Origin: Datura wrightii
Lineage: Eukaryota; Streptophyta; Magnoliopsida; Solanales; Solanaceae
Length of the DNA stretch: 64,000 nucleotides
Direction of reading: 5' to 3'
Assembly: GCA_035772735.1 (NCBI GenBank)
Contig: JASDFA010000002.1
Span: 41,808,501-41,872,500, forward strand
The number at the start of each line of letters is the position of its first letter. The first letter of the stretch is position 1. The position numbers and the translations under genes are program-made. Shown here piece after piece: positions 45,865 through 55,191 of the stretch. The notes under the pieces were generated by a model that ran no database searches, was not told the origin of the DNA, and was given only the letters and a program-made list of their open reading frames with translations.

Positions 45865-46644
45865 CTAAAGAAACACAAAGAGGAGGCGTGTTTCAAGAAA
45901 TTCATGGAGGTGCTGAAACAGGTACATATTAACTTACCTCTTGTTGATGTCTTGCAGGGAGTGCCGAAATATGCTAAGTATATAAAGGACATCGTGGCAA
46001 ACAAAAGTCGGTTGACTGAGTATGCTACGGTGGCTCTAACGGAGGAGTGCACTTCCCGGATTCAAAATAGACTGCCCACAAAGCTCAAAGACCCTGGGAG
46101 CTTTACTATCTAGATTACTATTTGGCAGAGCATCCGAGCTCGTGGATTGTGTGATTTGGGAGCGAACATAAATTTGATGCCGTCTTCGGTATTCAGAAAG
46201 TTAGGTCTAGGGAGTCCTAGACCCACAACTGTGATCTTGCAGTTGGCGGATCGGTCCTTAGCCAAACCCCATGGCATTGTAGAGGACGTTCTGGTGCAAG
46301 TTGGCTCCCTAATTTTCCCGGTAGATTTTGTTGTGCTGGATTTTGAACCAGACGCGGAAGTCCCATTTATTTTGGGACATCCTTTCTTGGCAACCGGGAA
46401 AGCACTAATTGACGTAGCTGCGGGGCAGCTAACAATGCGAGCACATGAAAAGGTGGGGGTGTTCGATGTGTACAAGGCACCCAAGCTCCCGATGGTGCAG
46501 GAAGAACTCTCGGTGATCAATGTGATTGATCAAGGCGAAGATGAGCAGATTAAGGATTCACGGGAGTTAATGGGAAAACCACCAGAAAGGTGTAAGCACT
46601 ACTGGGGGGAGGACGGTGTCGAGAGAAATCGTCCATCACCCTAG
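45865..46644 (+). pseudogene. aspartic protease fused to a pol tail (element D)
   Basis: The frame is the same as gag. A leader (LPLVDVLQGVPKYAKYIKDI) reaches a TAG at 46111. The protease follows with CDLGANINLMPS as active-site loop, TVILQLADRSLAKPHGIVED, then VPFILGHPFLATG and LTMRAHEKV. After VFDVYKAPK the frame goes directly to KHYWGEDGVERNRPSP and a stop at 46642. That ending resembles a pol C terminus rather than the PR-RT linker, so the RT-RH-IN block appears cleanly removed. Catalytic Asp is present. Confidence 0.82.
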
Positions 46645-47145
46645 AGGACAACTGAGCTTAACGACGTCGAGCTGCGACGGTAAACCAGGCGCTGCACGGG
46701 AGGCAACCCGTGAAAAATTTTTTTCTTTCTTTTTGTAAAGTGTAAATAGATTTTTCTTTTTCTTTTTCTTGATTTACTACAAAATTTTTCATTTTAGTTT
46801 TTGTTTTTGTTTTTTAGTTAGGTGAAACCTATAATTCTAACCAATTTTGTATAGTGAGATGAATTTCAGGTCAAACGGAGGAAAATATGCATGGAATCGC
46901 GAATGAAAAGTCGAGGTATAATAATTAACAAAAAGTGGCAAAATAGTGAGCTGGGGCGATAACTCCGTGTCACGGAGGTGGACCTCCGCGTTACCTCCGT
47001 GACACGTTGAGGTATAATCCGGAAATTTTAAAAATTTCCAGAACAGTCTTGCGATGGCTCCGTGTCACAGAGGCAGTGCACTGCGATGCACTCCGTGACA
47101 GTTGTCATGTATATCGCGACGGGTCACACCGGGTCGCCGGGTGAC
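46645..47145 (+). other. post-pol region of D with conserved motif and palindromes
   Basis: The block 46659-46712 (taacgacgtcgagctgcgac, then aggcgctgcacgggaggcaa) is the conserved Athila post-pol motif, also at 1093-1118 in E. A T-rich stretch follows. Bases 46950-47110 resemble the U3 of the D LTR: CTCCGTGTCACGGAG is a perfect palindrome at 46963-46977, and 47060-47100 matches the 3' LTR near 52950-52986. No gene. Confidence 0.7.
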
Positions 47146-48579
47146 TGATAACGGGCAAAAATATATGCCTGAGATACTCTTTATTACTTCAATTAGTCTT
47201 GTTTATGTAAGTTATTGTATACATTTTCATGTAATTTTATATAATGTGGAGATATGTGCTAACCAACATGGTTAGCCTTTGTTTTGTAGGTTTTGATGAT
47301 GTTTGAGTAACTAATCAATGAGTTGGTGAAGTAGAAGCTTGGAAACAGAATTAACATGCGAACGTCGGCAAGGAAGAGGCACAAAACAGCCCACCGGCGC
47401 GTCGACAAGGTGCCACGGCAGGCAGGCCGCTCAAAACAGCCCACCTGCGTGTTGGCAACGTGCCACGGCAGGTGGACTCCGCGACCATGGGGCTACAACG
47501 CGCTGCCCAGGCAGCATGACACGTTGCCAACGCGGCAAGGTGCTGCCTGGGCCGATTTCGGGTGATTTTCCAGAGAGCCTCCGCGTTCGTAGCGTGTCAT
47601 GGAGGCCGTGCTCCGCGATGCACTCCGTGACACATTGCTTGTTAATCCGGGAAAGATTCCTACTAATATAAATAGCACACTTAGGTTTATTTTTCTTAAG
47701 GAAGACTTGGTGGAGCAAGGACGTGGGTTAGGAGCAGTTTAGGGACGAAAAAGCTAAGGGTTTTTCTCTCTTTCTTTCTTCTTTCAATCAATTGTACGTA
47801 TGATTTACACTCATTTGAGGATGATCAATCCACAAATGAGTGGCTAATTCTCTTCCTTGCCAAGGTTTTGAACATGTGTATTGAATTTTGATTGTGAATT
47901 ATATGGTTTTTCATCTTCTTCTTTCATGTTGTTCTATTAATTCTTGTTCTTACTGCATTAGTGTGTGGCCAACATTAATGTACATCTAAAAAGTCCAATT
48001 TCACTCGAGAGAGCAAGAAATTGGAAAGTTGTGAATTAATAGGGTATTGTTCTTAACTTGATTTGGGAAAATTCTGTTTTGATATGCTTTCCTGATAGAA
48101 ATATACTTGAAAGCCGTATTAGTCAATTTAGGAACCGGAATTGTATTGCTAGGTCATAAATCGCATTTGATCACAGAAATGTAGACGAATGGTTTATGAT
48201 TCTAAAGTGAGATTAAATACGAGAGTTTTAATCTCTAGGCTAATGTTCTTGGCTAGCAACATGAAGAGAAGAATAACCGAATTATGATTACTATCGAATT
48301 CATTACTTGTTCTTAACCTTGGCATGCTCTTATCCATAGTTTCCATTCAAGTAAATATTTGTTAATAGTTTTAGTATATAGTTTATAAACAAAATTATTT
48401 AACTTTTGGTTACATTGTTGTCAACATAATTAGAAGTAAACTAGAATATAGTATACTTAAGCAATTTTACTTATCCAGAGTCTCCTTGGATCGATACTTG
48501 GCTTACTTAGCCACTTTATTACTTGTTTGACCACGTGCACTTGCGTGTCGGTTTTTAACCCCTACCAAAGCATCGAACA
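47146..48579 (+). mobile_element. solo LTR S2 with GTGAC duplication, nested in D
   Basis: A 1,434-bp LTR running TGATAACGGGC...CGAACA is flanked by GTGAC at 47141-47145 and 48580-48584. It aligns along its length with the D LTRs (for example acttggtggagcaag at 47704 and 43260, and gatcgatacttggcttact at 48490 and 44040) but is clearly diverged, so it comes from a sister family. It keeps the U3 module deleted from the D 5' LTR. Small open frames at 47339-47718 fall within U3 and are not genes. Confidence 0.93.
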
Positions 48580-48584
48580 GTGAC

Positions 48585-49436
48585 CCGCGCGATTTCCCTA
48601 CTTTTTAACCCTGAAAACCCTCCCTTTTTCCTTATTTTTCAATCTCTCCGCGACCAAACCCCCCAAAACCCATCCCCCATCAATGTGACATAGAGTAGGC
48701 TAAGAAATTCAACAAGTTTTCATCGATTCTTCAAAGTCATGGTATGTTTTTCGATTTCCTCTCAAATTCTTGTCGAATTTCTTCGATATTGAGTATGTGA
48801 GGTGAGCTAAATTGCCCTAAGTAGAGATTAATCATGAATTCAAGTTAATTGTTGTTGATGAATGTTTGAAATGTCGTTATGATTGCTTGAACTTGTCAAT
48901 TGCATAAATTAATCGAATTTGCTTGATAATATCAATTCTAGGGCTTGTTTTTGAATTTGGAGTTGAAAATGTATTGAACTTGTGAATTTCATGCCGGGAT
49001 GTACATGTTGAATGAGATGAGTCGATGTACAAATTGTTAGGATGTTAATAGAACGAAAGATTCTCGGGTTAAGGGAATGTTCAAATTTGTAAGAATTTGG
49101 TTGGTTTTATAGGTTCGTGTAGATAAATTTGTGTTGTTGTTTTCGTTTCTTTGTTTTTCCTTGCTAAGTGCGATGGTTAAGATGTTAGCGATGGTAGTGA
49201 TTGTGATTAGCTGTACAAAGTCTGAGTAGTACACCGAAGATATACCGTCGAATTTTTCGAACGCACTAAGTATGATTGTATAGTTGGTTATTGTGTGTAA
49301 ATAAAGATAATCTTGCCGTATTGTTGTAATTATAGCTAAGGACTAAGTGTGGGGTAACCTAGCTTAACCCGACCTTAGCCGAAGTTAATATCCGTTAGCT
49401 TAACATTGATCTTATCTACTTGGGTTGACAGGTAAA
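48585..49436 (+). other. spacer upstream of the extra ORF of D
   Basis: No gene is seen. It begins C-rich and T-rich, becomes AT-rich, and includes the G-rich motif taagtgtggggtaa at 49344-49357. It ends with a pyrimidine-containing tract and TTGACAG at 49425-49431, six bases before the ORF start, which could act as a splice acceptor. Confidence 0.55.
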
Positions 49437-50657
49437 ATGGCAAGCAGGCAAGAGAAAGGGAAAGGCGCATTAACTTCGGGCGCCGGAAGGAAGCGAATCA
49501 GACTGGGCACAGCAGTCCCAGCAGCACCAGCAGTTCCACGCGGCCAACGCCGCCAATATGGAACAAGATGGGTGACTGATGAGGGTAAAAAGTGGTACGC
49601 AAAGCACAAAGAAAAAAAATATTTCCTCGAGGAGCACATAGCACGGGAACCATTGGCACAGGAGTTCCCTAGGATGGTCCACCGAATCGAGGCAGCTGGG
49701 CTCAATTTCATCTTTGAAGAGCCCAAGGAATGCAATTTGCACTTGGTTCGAGAATTTTATGCCAACTGGAACCCGACGATCAGAAGTCACACCATCAAGA
49801 TTAGAGGGCAAATAGTCACCTTGGAGTCCCACCACCTCAATGCCATCATAGGAGCGCGGGACACAGACGCCCACATACTCCGACAGCTGAAAATTACCCC
49901 ACCGTATGTGGACATCAGACGCACATTGTGTGGGACCCGATCGACAGCTAGATGGAGCAGCCACAAAGAGAGGGGCTACCACCAGACTTTGCCATATTCG
50001 CAGATGAACAGGGAAGCCCGAATCTGGCTGAAGATAGTCTGCTCATGCCTAATCCCAGGGGTACATATGACAGATGTAACCCGGGATCGTGTATGCCTGG
50101 TGTACGCCCTGATAAAAGGGCTGGAGATCAACGTGGGGGCGGTAATTATCCCCGCCATAAAGAGAGCTCGGTTGCATCAGGGGCACAGGTATGGCTTTGG
50201 TGTACTACTCACCACCTTCCTCAGGGGCCTAGATGTCGAGGAGGAGGCCCTTGACTATATCCCACAGATGGAGCGGCGGTCCTTAGATGTTACTAAAACT
50301 AAGGCTCCCGACACCACCCACGGGCTAGTGCTCACACTTGGCGAGCGCCATGCTCGTGATGACCAGTATATGACTCGAATGTATGGAATGCAGATGCTCC
50401 AACTAAGGATAGGCGGGAGGCCGGCGACAGAGGAGGAGCTATGGCAACTCGAGCAAGACTACCCCTTCGGCGAAAACGCCAGGGCTCTATGCCGAGTGGG
50501 CCCAACATTTGTAGAGCCCACAGACGATGATGTCCCCACAGACGAGGAGACACATCGGGAGGACTCCGATGTGGAGTCCGATGAAGACGACGGGGGCGAC
50601 TCGGACATGGGAGATGAAGCAGCAGCACCCGATGAAGAAGTGGAATACTTTGACTGA
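49437..50657 (+). CDS. intact 406-residue extra ORF of D (putative plant transposon protein family)
   Basis: The start is the ATG at 49437 (MASRQEKGKG), the first in frame, and the TGA is at 50655. The N terminus (residues 1-45) is basic and Ala/Pro-rich, with RKR at 18-20 that could be a nuclear signal. A globular region runs from RWVTDEGKKWY (44-54) through CNLHLVREFYANW (99-111) to MNREARIWLKIVCSCLIPG and HRYGFGVLLTTFLRG. The last 47 residues are very acidic and Asp/Glu-rich. I see no signal peptide, membrane segment, nuclease, RT or integrase motif. It resembles proteins commonly annotated as putative plant transposon protein; its function is unknown. Its GC content is higher than its flanks. 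It has no stop or frameshift, unlike gag-PR. Confidence 0.85.
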   Translation: MASRQEKGKGALTSGAGRKRIRLGTAVPAAPAVPRGQRRQYGTRWVTDEGKKWYAKHKEKKYFLEEHIAREPLAQEFPRMVHRIEAAGLNFIFEEPKECNLHLVREFYANWNPTIRSHTIKIRGQIVTLESHHLNAIIGARDTDAHILRQLKITPPYVDIRRTLCGTRSTARWSSHKERGYHQTLPYSQMNREARIWLKIVCSCLIPGVHMTDVTRDRVCLVYALIKGLEINVGAVIIPAIKRARLHQGHRYGFGVLLTTFLRGLDVEEEALDYIPQMERRSLDVTKTKAPDTTHGLVLTLGERHARDDQYMTRMYGMQMLQLRIGGRPATEEELWQLEQDYPFGENARALCRVGPTFVEPTDDDVPTDEETHREDSDVESDEDDGGDSDMGDEAAAPDEEVEYFD

Positions 50658-52512
50658 TCAGGGAGTTCCACCACCCAATTTTGTGCTATTTAAATTTTTG
50701 TGAACACTGGGGACAGTGTTCGAGATAAGTGTGGGGTGGGAGTAGTTAGGTGCTGGGCTGGGCTGTTTTGTATGTATGCTCTATTCTGTTGTCGTGCGTG
50801 TGAAATTTTGTGTTCCCTGTCAGTTGTGAATTGTTAAGTGTTGTTTTGTATTTGTAAATTTATGTGAAATTAATGTGTGTTGCTGAATGTTGCTAGCTGA
50901 TTCTGATTCTGTACATATCTTTGTTATCGAAATGATCGATATTTGTTTTTAAAAATTTTAAAATATTTTGTACATATTTTTTCTATCGAAATATTTTCAA
51001 CATTTTTTCTTTACTTCTTGGGTTTCTCGGCGGTTTTTTTCGGTTCTTTTACCGAGAATGGTCCTATCGAACCGAAGTCATAGTAGTGACCGTTCCCTAT
51101 GATGGATGGATGACGACCGTCTTAAGGGAAATGTAGTCGTTAGGAGTAGTTTTTTCAATTATTTTTCAGTTTTTTTCTTTGGTGGGTTGCATCCCAAAAC
51201 CTGTAGTTATGGTATGGTTGCGAAATTCTGGTTGCGTGTTGTATATGATATTTAAAATGCAAAGGTGATTCGTATGAAAGCATGCAACTTTGTAAATATG
51301 TTGAGATACCTAGGCCATAGAGTTCGATTCAGTGTGATTGAGGCTTAATTTTAAATTCCTGTAATTAGCTGATTGAAGAGTCCGAGAATACATCTTGAAT
51401 TGAGCATGTGCAAAAAGTGTGAAGTGAGGTGTTGTCATTCCATGCTATTGTGAAGTGTCTAGAACATGCCTGGTGTGTGTACAAAACGAAATGAAGGAGG
51501 TGTATTGTAGGAAAGGATGTAGGCATTTCTTTGTTTTAACCGAGAGTTTCTATTTTTCCTTGTCGTACACACCTTGATTGTATACCCTAGTCAGCCCATT
51601 GAGCCTTTAGTCTATTATTTTTTTTCTTTTGTCATAAAGTGTAAACCGAGCTTGATTCATTCTTTTCATTAGTCGTAAAGTCTATACAAAACTCTTAAGC
51701 GCTTAAGAAGAGAAAATCATTTTCCCAAAGTGTCAAAGAGTGAGAATGGTGAAAAGAAAAAGAAAAGCAGAGTGAGGGAAGAAAAGAAAAGGTTGAAGGT
51801 GCACTTGCTATAAATAAACGATAATGAAGGTGCATGAATAATCTTTGTTGTTGTGTCAAGTGTGCTTAATACGATGGGCCATACTAAAGAAAAACATCAA
51901 GAATGGGATGACGGAAAAAAAGGAGACAATGTCCATGAGTTGATGGGATGTGTTGAAAAGGCGCTTAAGGATGCTAGTGGCTGTTATTGGCTAACCCAAT
52001 ATTTACTAGTTCTGTAGCTTCCATTACAACCCGTTAAAGTCCTATGTGATCTTATATCGCACTTCTTTATATTAGTGGAGTAATACACTAAGGGGAAACT
52101 TATGGGTCATGACATAATGCATGTGAATTCTTTTGGGAGAGAGAGCCAAATTGTATTTAAATGCCCCTGCTTGAATTTTTGTGAGTCATATGAGCAAAAA
52201 GGGGAAGATTCTCTTGTGTTGTGAGGGCACATGCTTGATGAGAGATTAATTTTCGTGTCAGATATCTTGATCAGCTGATTTGCATGAGTTTGCCAATATC
52301 GAGAGTCGATTCTTAAAGTCTAGGAGGTCTTGATGTATTGAAGGTCATTGCATTGATATGACCATGCATGTTTTCTTGATGATTTGCTGTATTGAATAAT
52401 CGGTATGACCGTAGCCTAAATTGTCGAACCAAAGTAGCGAGGTTGGGATGTAAATTGCATGAAGTGTAGGATTGTTGTTCGAGGACGAACAAGGATTTAA
52501 GTGTGGGGTAAG
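50658..52512 (+). other. 3' untranslated tract of D with stem-loop and polypurine tract
   Basis: A perfect stem-loop (AACACTG-GGGA-CAGTGTT, 50703-50720) is followed by a G-rich tract (taagtgtggggtgggag, 50726-50742). The middle is AT-rich, with 52018-52160 homologous to the tracts of H and M. The tract ends with ttaagtgtggggtaag at 52497-52512, the polypurine tract immediately before the 3' LTR. No gene. Confidence 0.75.
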
Positions 52513-53932
52513 TGATCTTGGGCAAATTTATATGCCCAAGTGATACTCAAAAGTACCATTTTAGCCTTGTTTATCTATCAATGTGTATACATTCTCATGT
52601 AATTGGTAATAAAATATGAATTTATACTAACCAACATGATTAGCATTGTTTTGCAGGTAAAATGTAATTTTGGGAAGCTTAAATGCATGTTGGATGATAT
52701 CGGGGTTGGACTTGGATGCGATCACGGGACAAGGCAGTGGAAAGCATGAAATAAAGGGGCTACGCGATGGAGCCGTGTCACGCTGCCATCGCGGAGGCCT
52801 TCTGCCTGGATAGGGAAATTTCGCCCAAATTCTAGAGAGGGTCCGCGTCCGGTCCATGGCACGGTGGCTTGGCTCCGCGTTGCACGCCGTGCCACGTTGG
52901 GCCTTAATTCCTGGATCCCCAGTCCCAGTGAGGGTCCGCGTCCATAGTGTGTCAAAGAGGTAGTGCTCCGCGATGCACTCCGTGACACGTTGCTCGTTAT
53001 TCCGAGAAAAATTCCCAACAGTATAAATAGAACACTTAGGTTCATTTTTCAATATTCTGACTTGGTGGAGCAAGAACGTGGGTTACAGGCAGTTGAGGGA
53101 CGAAAATATCATGGTTTTTTCTCTCTTTCTTTCTTCTTTAATTCAATTGCTTGTATGATTAACACTCATTTAAAGATATTTAATCCACAAATGAGTGGCT
53201 AATTCCTCTTCTTGCTGAGGTTATGAACAATTGTGATGAAATGTGATCATTGATTTTTTGGTTTTTTATCTTTTCTTCCATGGTTGTTCTATTAATTCTT
53301 GTTCTTACTGCATTAATGTGTGGCCTACGTTAATGTACATCTAAAAAGTCCGGTTTCACTCGAGAGAGCAAGAAATTGGAAAGTTGTGAATTAATAGGAT
53401 ATGTTCTTTACTTGGTTTGGGAAAATTGGGTATTGATTTGCTTTCAGGATAGAAATATACCTGAAAGTCGTATTAGTCAATTTAGGAACCAAGTTTGTAT
53501 GTCTAGAACATGAATTGCATTTAATCACAGAAATGTAGGTGGATGGTTCATGATTCTCAGGTGAGGTTAAATATGAGAGTTTTAATCTCCTGGCAATTGT
53601 TCTTGGCTAGCAACCGGAGGAAAAGATTAACCAAATTATAATGATAATTAATTTCATTACATGTTCGTTTAACCTCAGCATGCTCTCATTCATAGTTCAG
53701 ACTCGAATTAGATAATTGTTTTAGCTTTAGTATAAAAATTATAAAACAAAATATCAAACTTTTGGTTACACTGTTGTCTGCATTTTTAGAAGTAAAATAT
53801 AGTACACTTGAGCAGATTGCACTTCATCCAAGTCTCTGTGGGATCGATACTTGGCTTACTAAAGCCACTTTACTACTTGTTCGACCACGTGCACTTGCGT
53901 GTCGTTTTATATACCCACAAATCACGCGAACA
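52513..53932 (+). repeat. 3' LTR of element D (1,420 bp)
   Basis: Same ends as the 5' LTR, plus about 90 extra bases between agtcccag and the TATA box (53022-53029); solo LTR S2 also has this module, so its loss from the 5' LTR is derived. The right flank is CCTTT. Open frames at 52627-53073 (minus) and 53762-54013 (plus) lie in the LTR and are not genes. Confidence 0.95.
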
Positions 53933-53937
53933 CCTTT

Positions 53938-54599
53938 CCCAAAAATCATCACTCTTCAAGGGGTTCATACCATTTTCATCACCACATCAAGAGTCATAAA
54001 CAAGATAACATGAGAATCAAGGAGCCAAACAAAGAATGTGCAATTAATGACAAAAGAGTACTCAACTCTCAAATTCAAATACCCCTTTCTTTCTCAAAAT
54101 TCATTTTTTTCAACAGCCATGCCTTTTAAGAATTTTTTTCTGGTGGTACCTCTCAAAAGCTACTGCAATCGTTGACTAAAAAGAACTTATACTTGACATT
54201 TTCCCTTAAGAAAGTTGCATCTCAATCCATCATTGGAAAATGCCACCCGGTTTGACAACAAAAGAAAAAAAAAGAAAATTGCTCCTTGGGAAAGAACCAT
54301 GGCATAAAATAAATCCTTGGAGTTTATCACTAAATACTATAAACAAAGACGATAATTGAGAGTTGAGTTGTGAAAAATTTTGCAATTGAATATACACCCA
54401 ATTAATAACAATATCAATTTAGCAAAAGCTCTTATTCATTTCAACGCCCTATATAGCCACATACTAGAAACACAAGCACTTCATGGAAGAAACCATCCAC
54501 CCCTAACTAATAGAGAACATTGCCCCAAATGTAAAAGTTAAGAATAATTAAGGAAAATAGGTCTCCTTGAATGATCTAGCGAAGGGGAAGAGGAATCCA
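53938..54599 (-). other. 3' untranslated tract of element M, second segment
   Basis: It continues 41500-42797 on the other side of D. It is AT-rich with no coding signal beyond short chance frames. The join at CCTTT is seamless. Confidence 0.6.
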
Positions 54600-55191
54600 A
54601 GAGTAGGTAGCATTGTCAAAGCTCCATGAAGCAGTCTCGAATGTGGAGGGCATCAATGGATCAGGTAGAAATATGAGTGATTTGCCGGGTGAGGATACTT
54701 CCAAACGGTATGGGAGGGTTCTTATTTCATGATAGGAAGTCCCGTCCACCCCAGAAGGCTACCAAGATGGATCCGCCACATAGATAATGCACATCCTTGG
54801 ATGGGGTGGTCTGTTGTTGTGTAGTTCCTCATCCGATATAACCTCAGAAGGGCTATCATAGACTATGCACCAATCACCCGGTGGGCTTTTGCTATTTGTT
54901 GGTTGGGTATCATCACGGCCTAGTATATTCAGATCAATATCCTTTGGTGGTAGTGCCCTTTTGTGTTGTCAAGTTCTATCCTTATATCCACCACTTCACT
55001 TTCCAGCACTTCAACTCTTGCACCATAAAACTCCTAATTTGTCAATTACCAATTTCATCTCCTTTTTGATGGCTTGCTGAATCATCGAGGGAATGCCCTT
55101 TACTAATTTCAACAATTGAGCTTCATGAGCCTAGGCCTTATGTACTATCTGTAGAATGCCTATTGTTGGTGAAGAGGCAGCTGTCACGCCC
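54600..55191 (-). pseudogene. C-terminal remnant of an extra ORF in element M
   Basis: Read on the minus strand from about 55160, one frame gives AHEAQLLKLVKGIPSMIQQA and then KKEMKLVIDKLGVL. A shifted frame gives RVEVLESEVVDIRIELDNTK, which looks like coiled coil. A third gives GDWCIVYDSPSEVISDEEL and TSYHEIRTLPYRLEV. Stops at about 55120 and 54750 and two frameshifts break it. I believe it is the tail of the same class of extra ORF that D carries, but longer at the C terminus; this is from recognising the style of the tail, not from alignment to D. Element C cuts it at 55191. Confidence 0.5.

Larger units (their letters stand above)
42798..53937 (+). mobile_element. non-autonomous Athila-like retrotransposon D with CCTTT duplication
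   Basis: D has a 5' LTR at 42803-44131 and a 3' LTR at 52513-53932, both beginning TGATCTTGGGC and ending GCGAACA. They are flanked by CCTTT at 42798-42802 and 53933-53937. The interior holds a tRNA-Asp primer site, gag, protease, the post-pol motif, a nested solo LTR (47146-48579), a 406-codon open frame and a polypurine tract. RT, RNase H and integrase are absent. I counted about 30 substitutions between the LTRs over 1.33 kb by eye (about 2.3 per cent), so it is fairly young. Confidence 0.95.
40054..55191 (-). mobile_element. Athila-type retrotransposon M, 3' part, interrupted by element D
   Basis: On the minus strand this is a remnant of an extra reading frame (55191 to about 54600), a 3' untranslated tract (to 53938, then 42797 to 41500) and a 3' LTR (41499 to 40054). 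D sits inside it with a perfect CCTTT duplication, so the two flanks were continuous. Element C begins at 55192 and hides or replaces the upstream part. Confidence 0.82.

Noticed and set aside
49470..50674. Antisense frames of 60-170 codons opposite the D accessory ORF
   Set aside because: They are shadows of the sense frame, which has recognisable family resemblance, an ATG context and a coherent domain layout.
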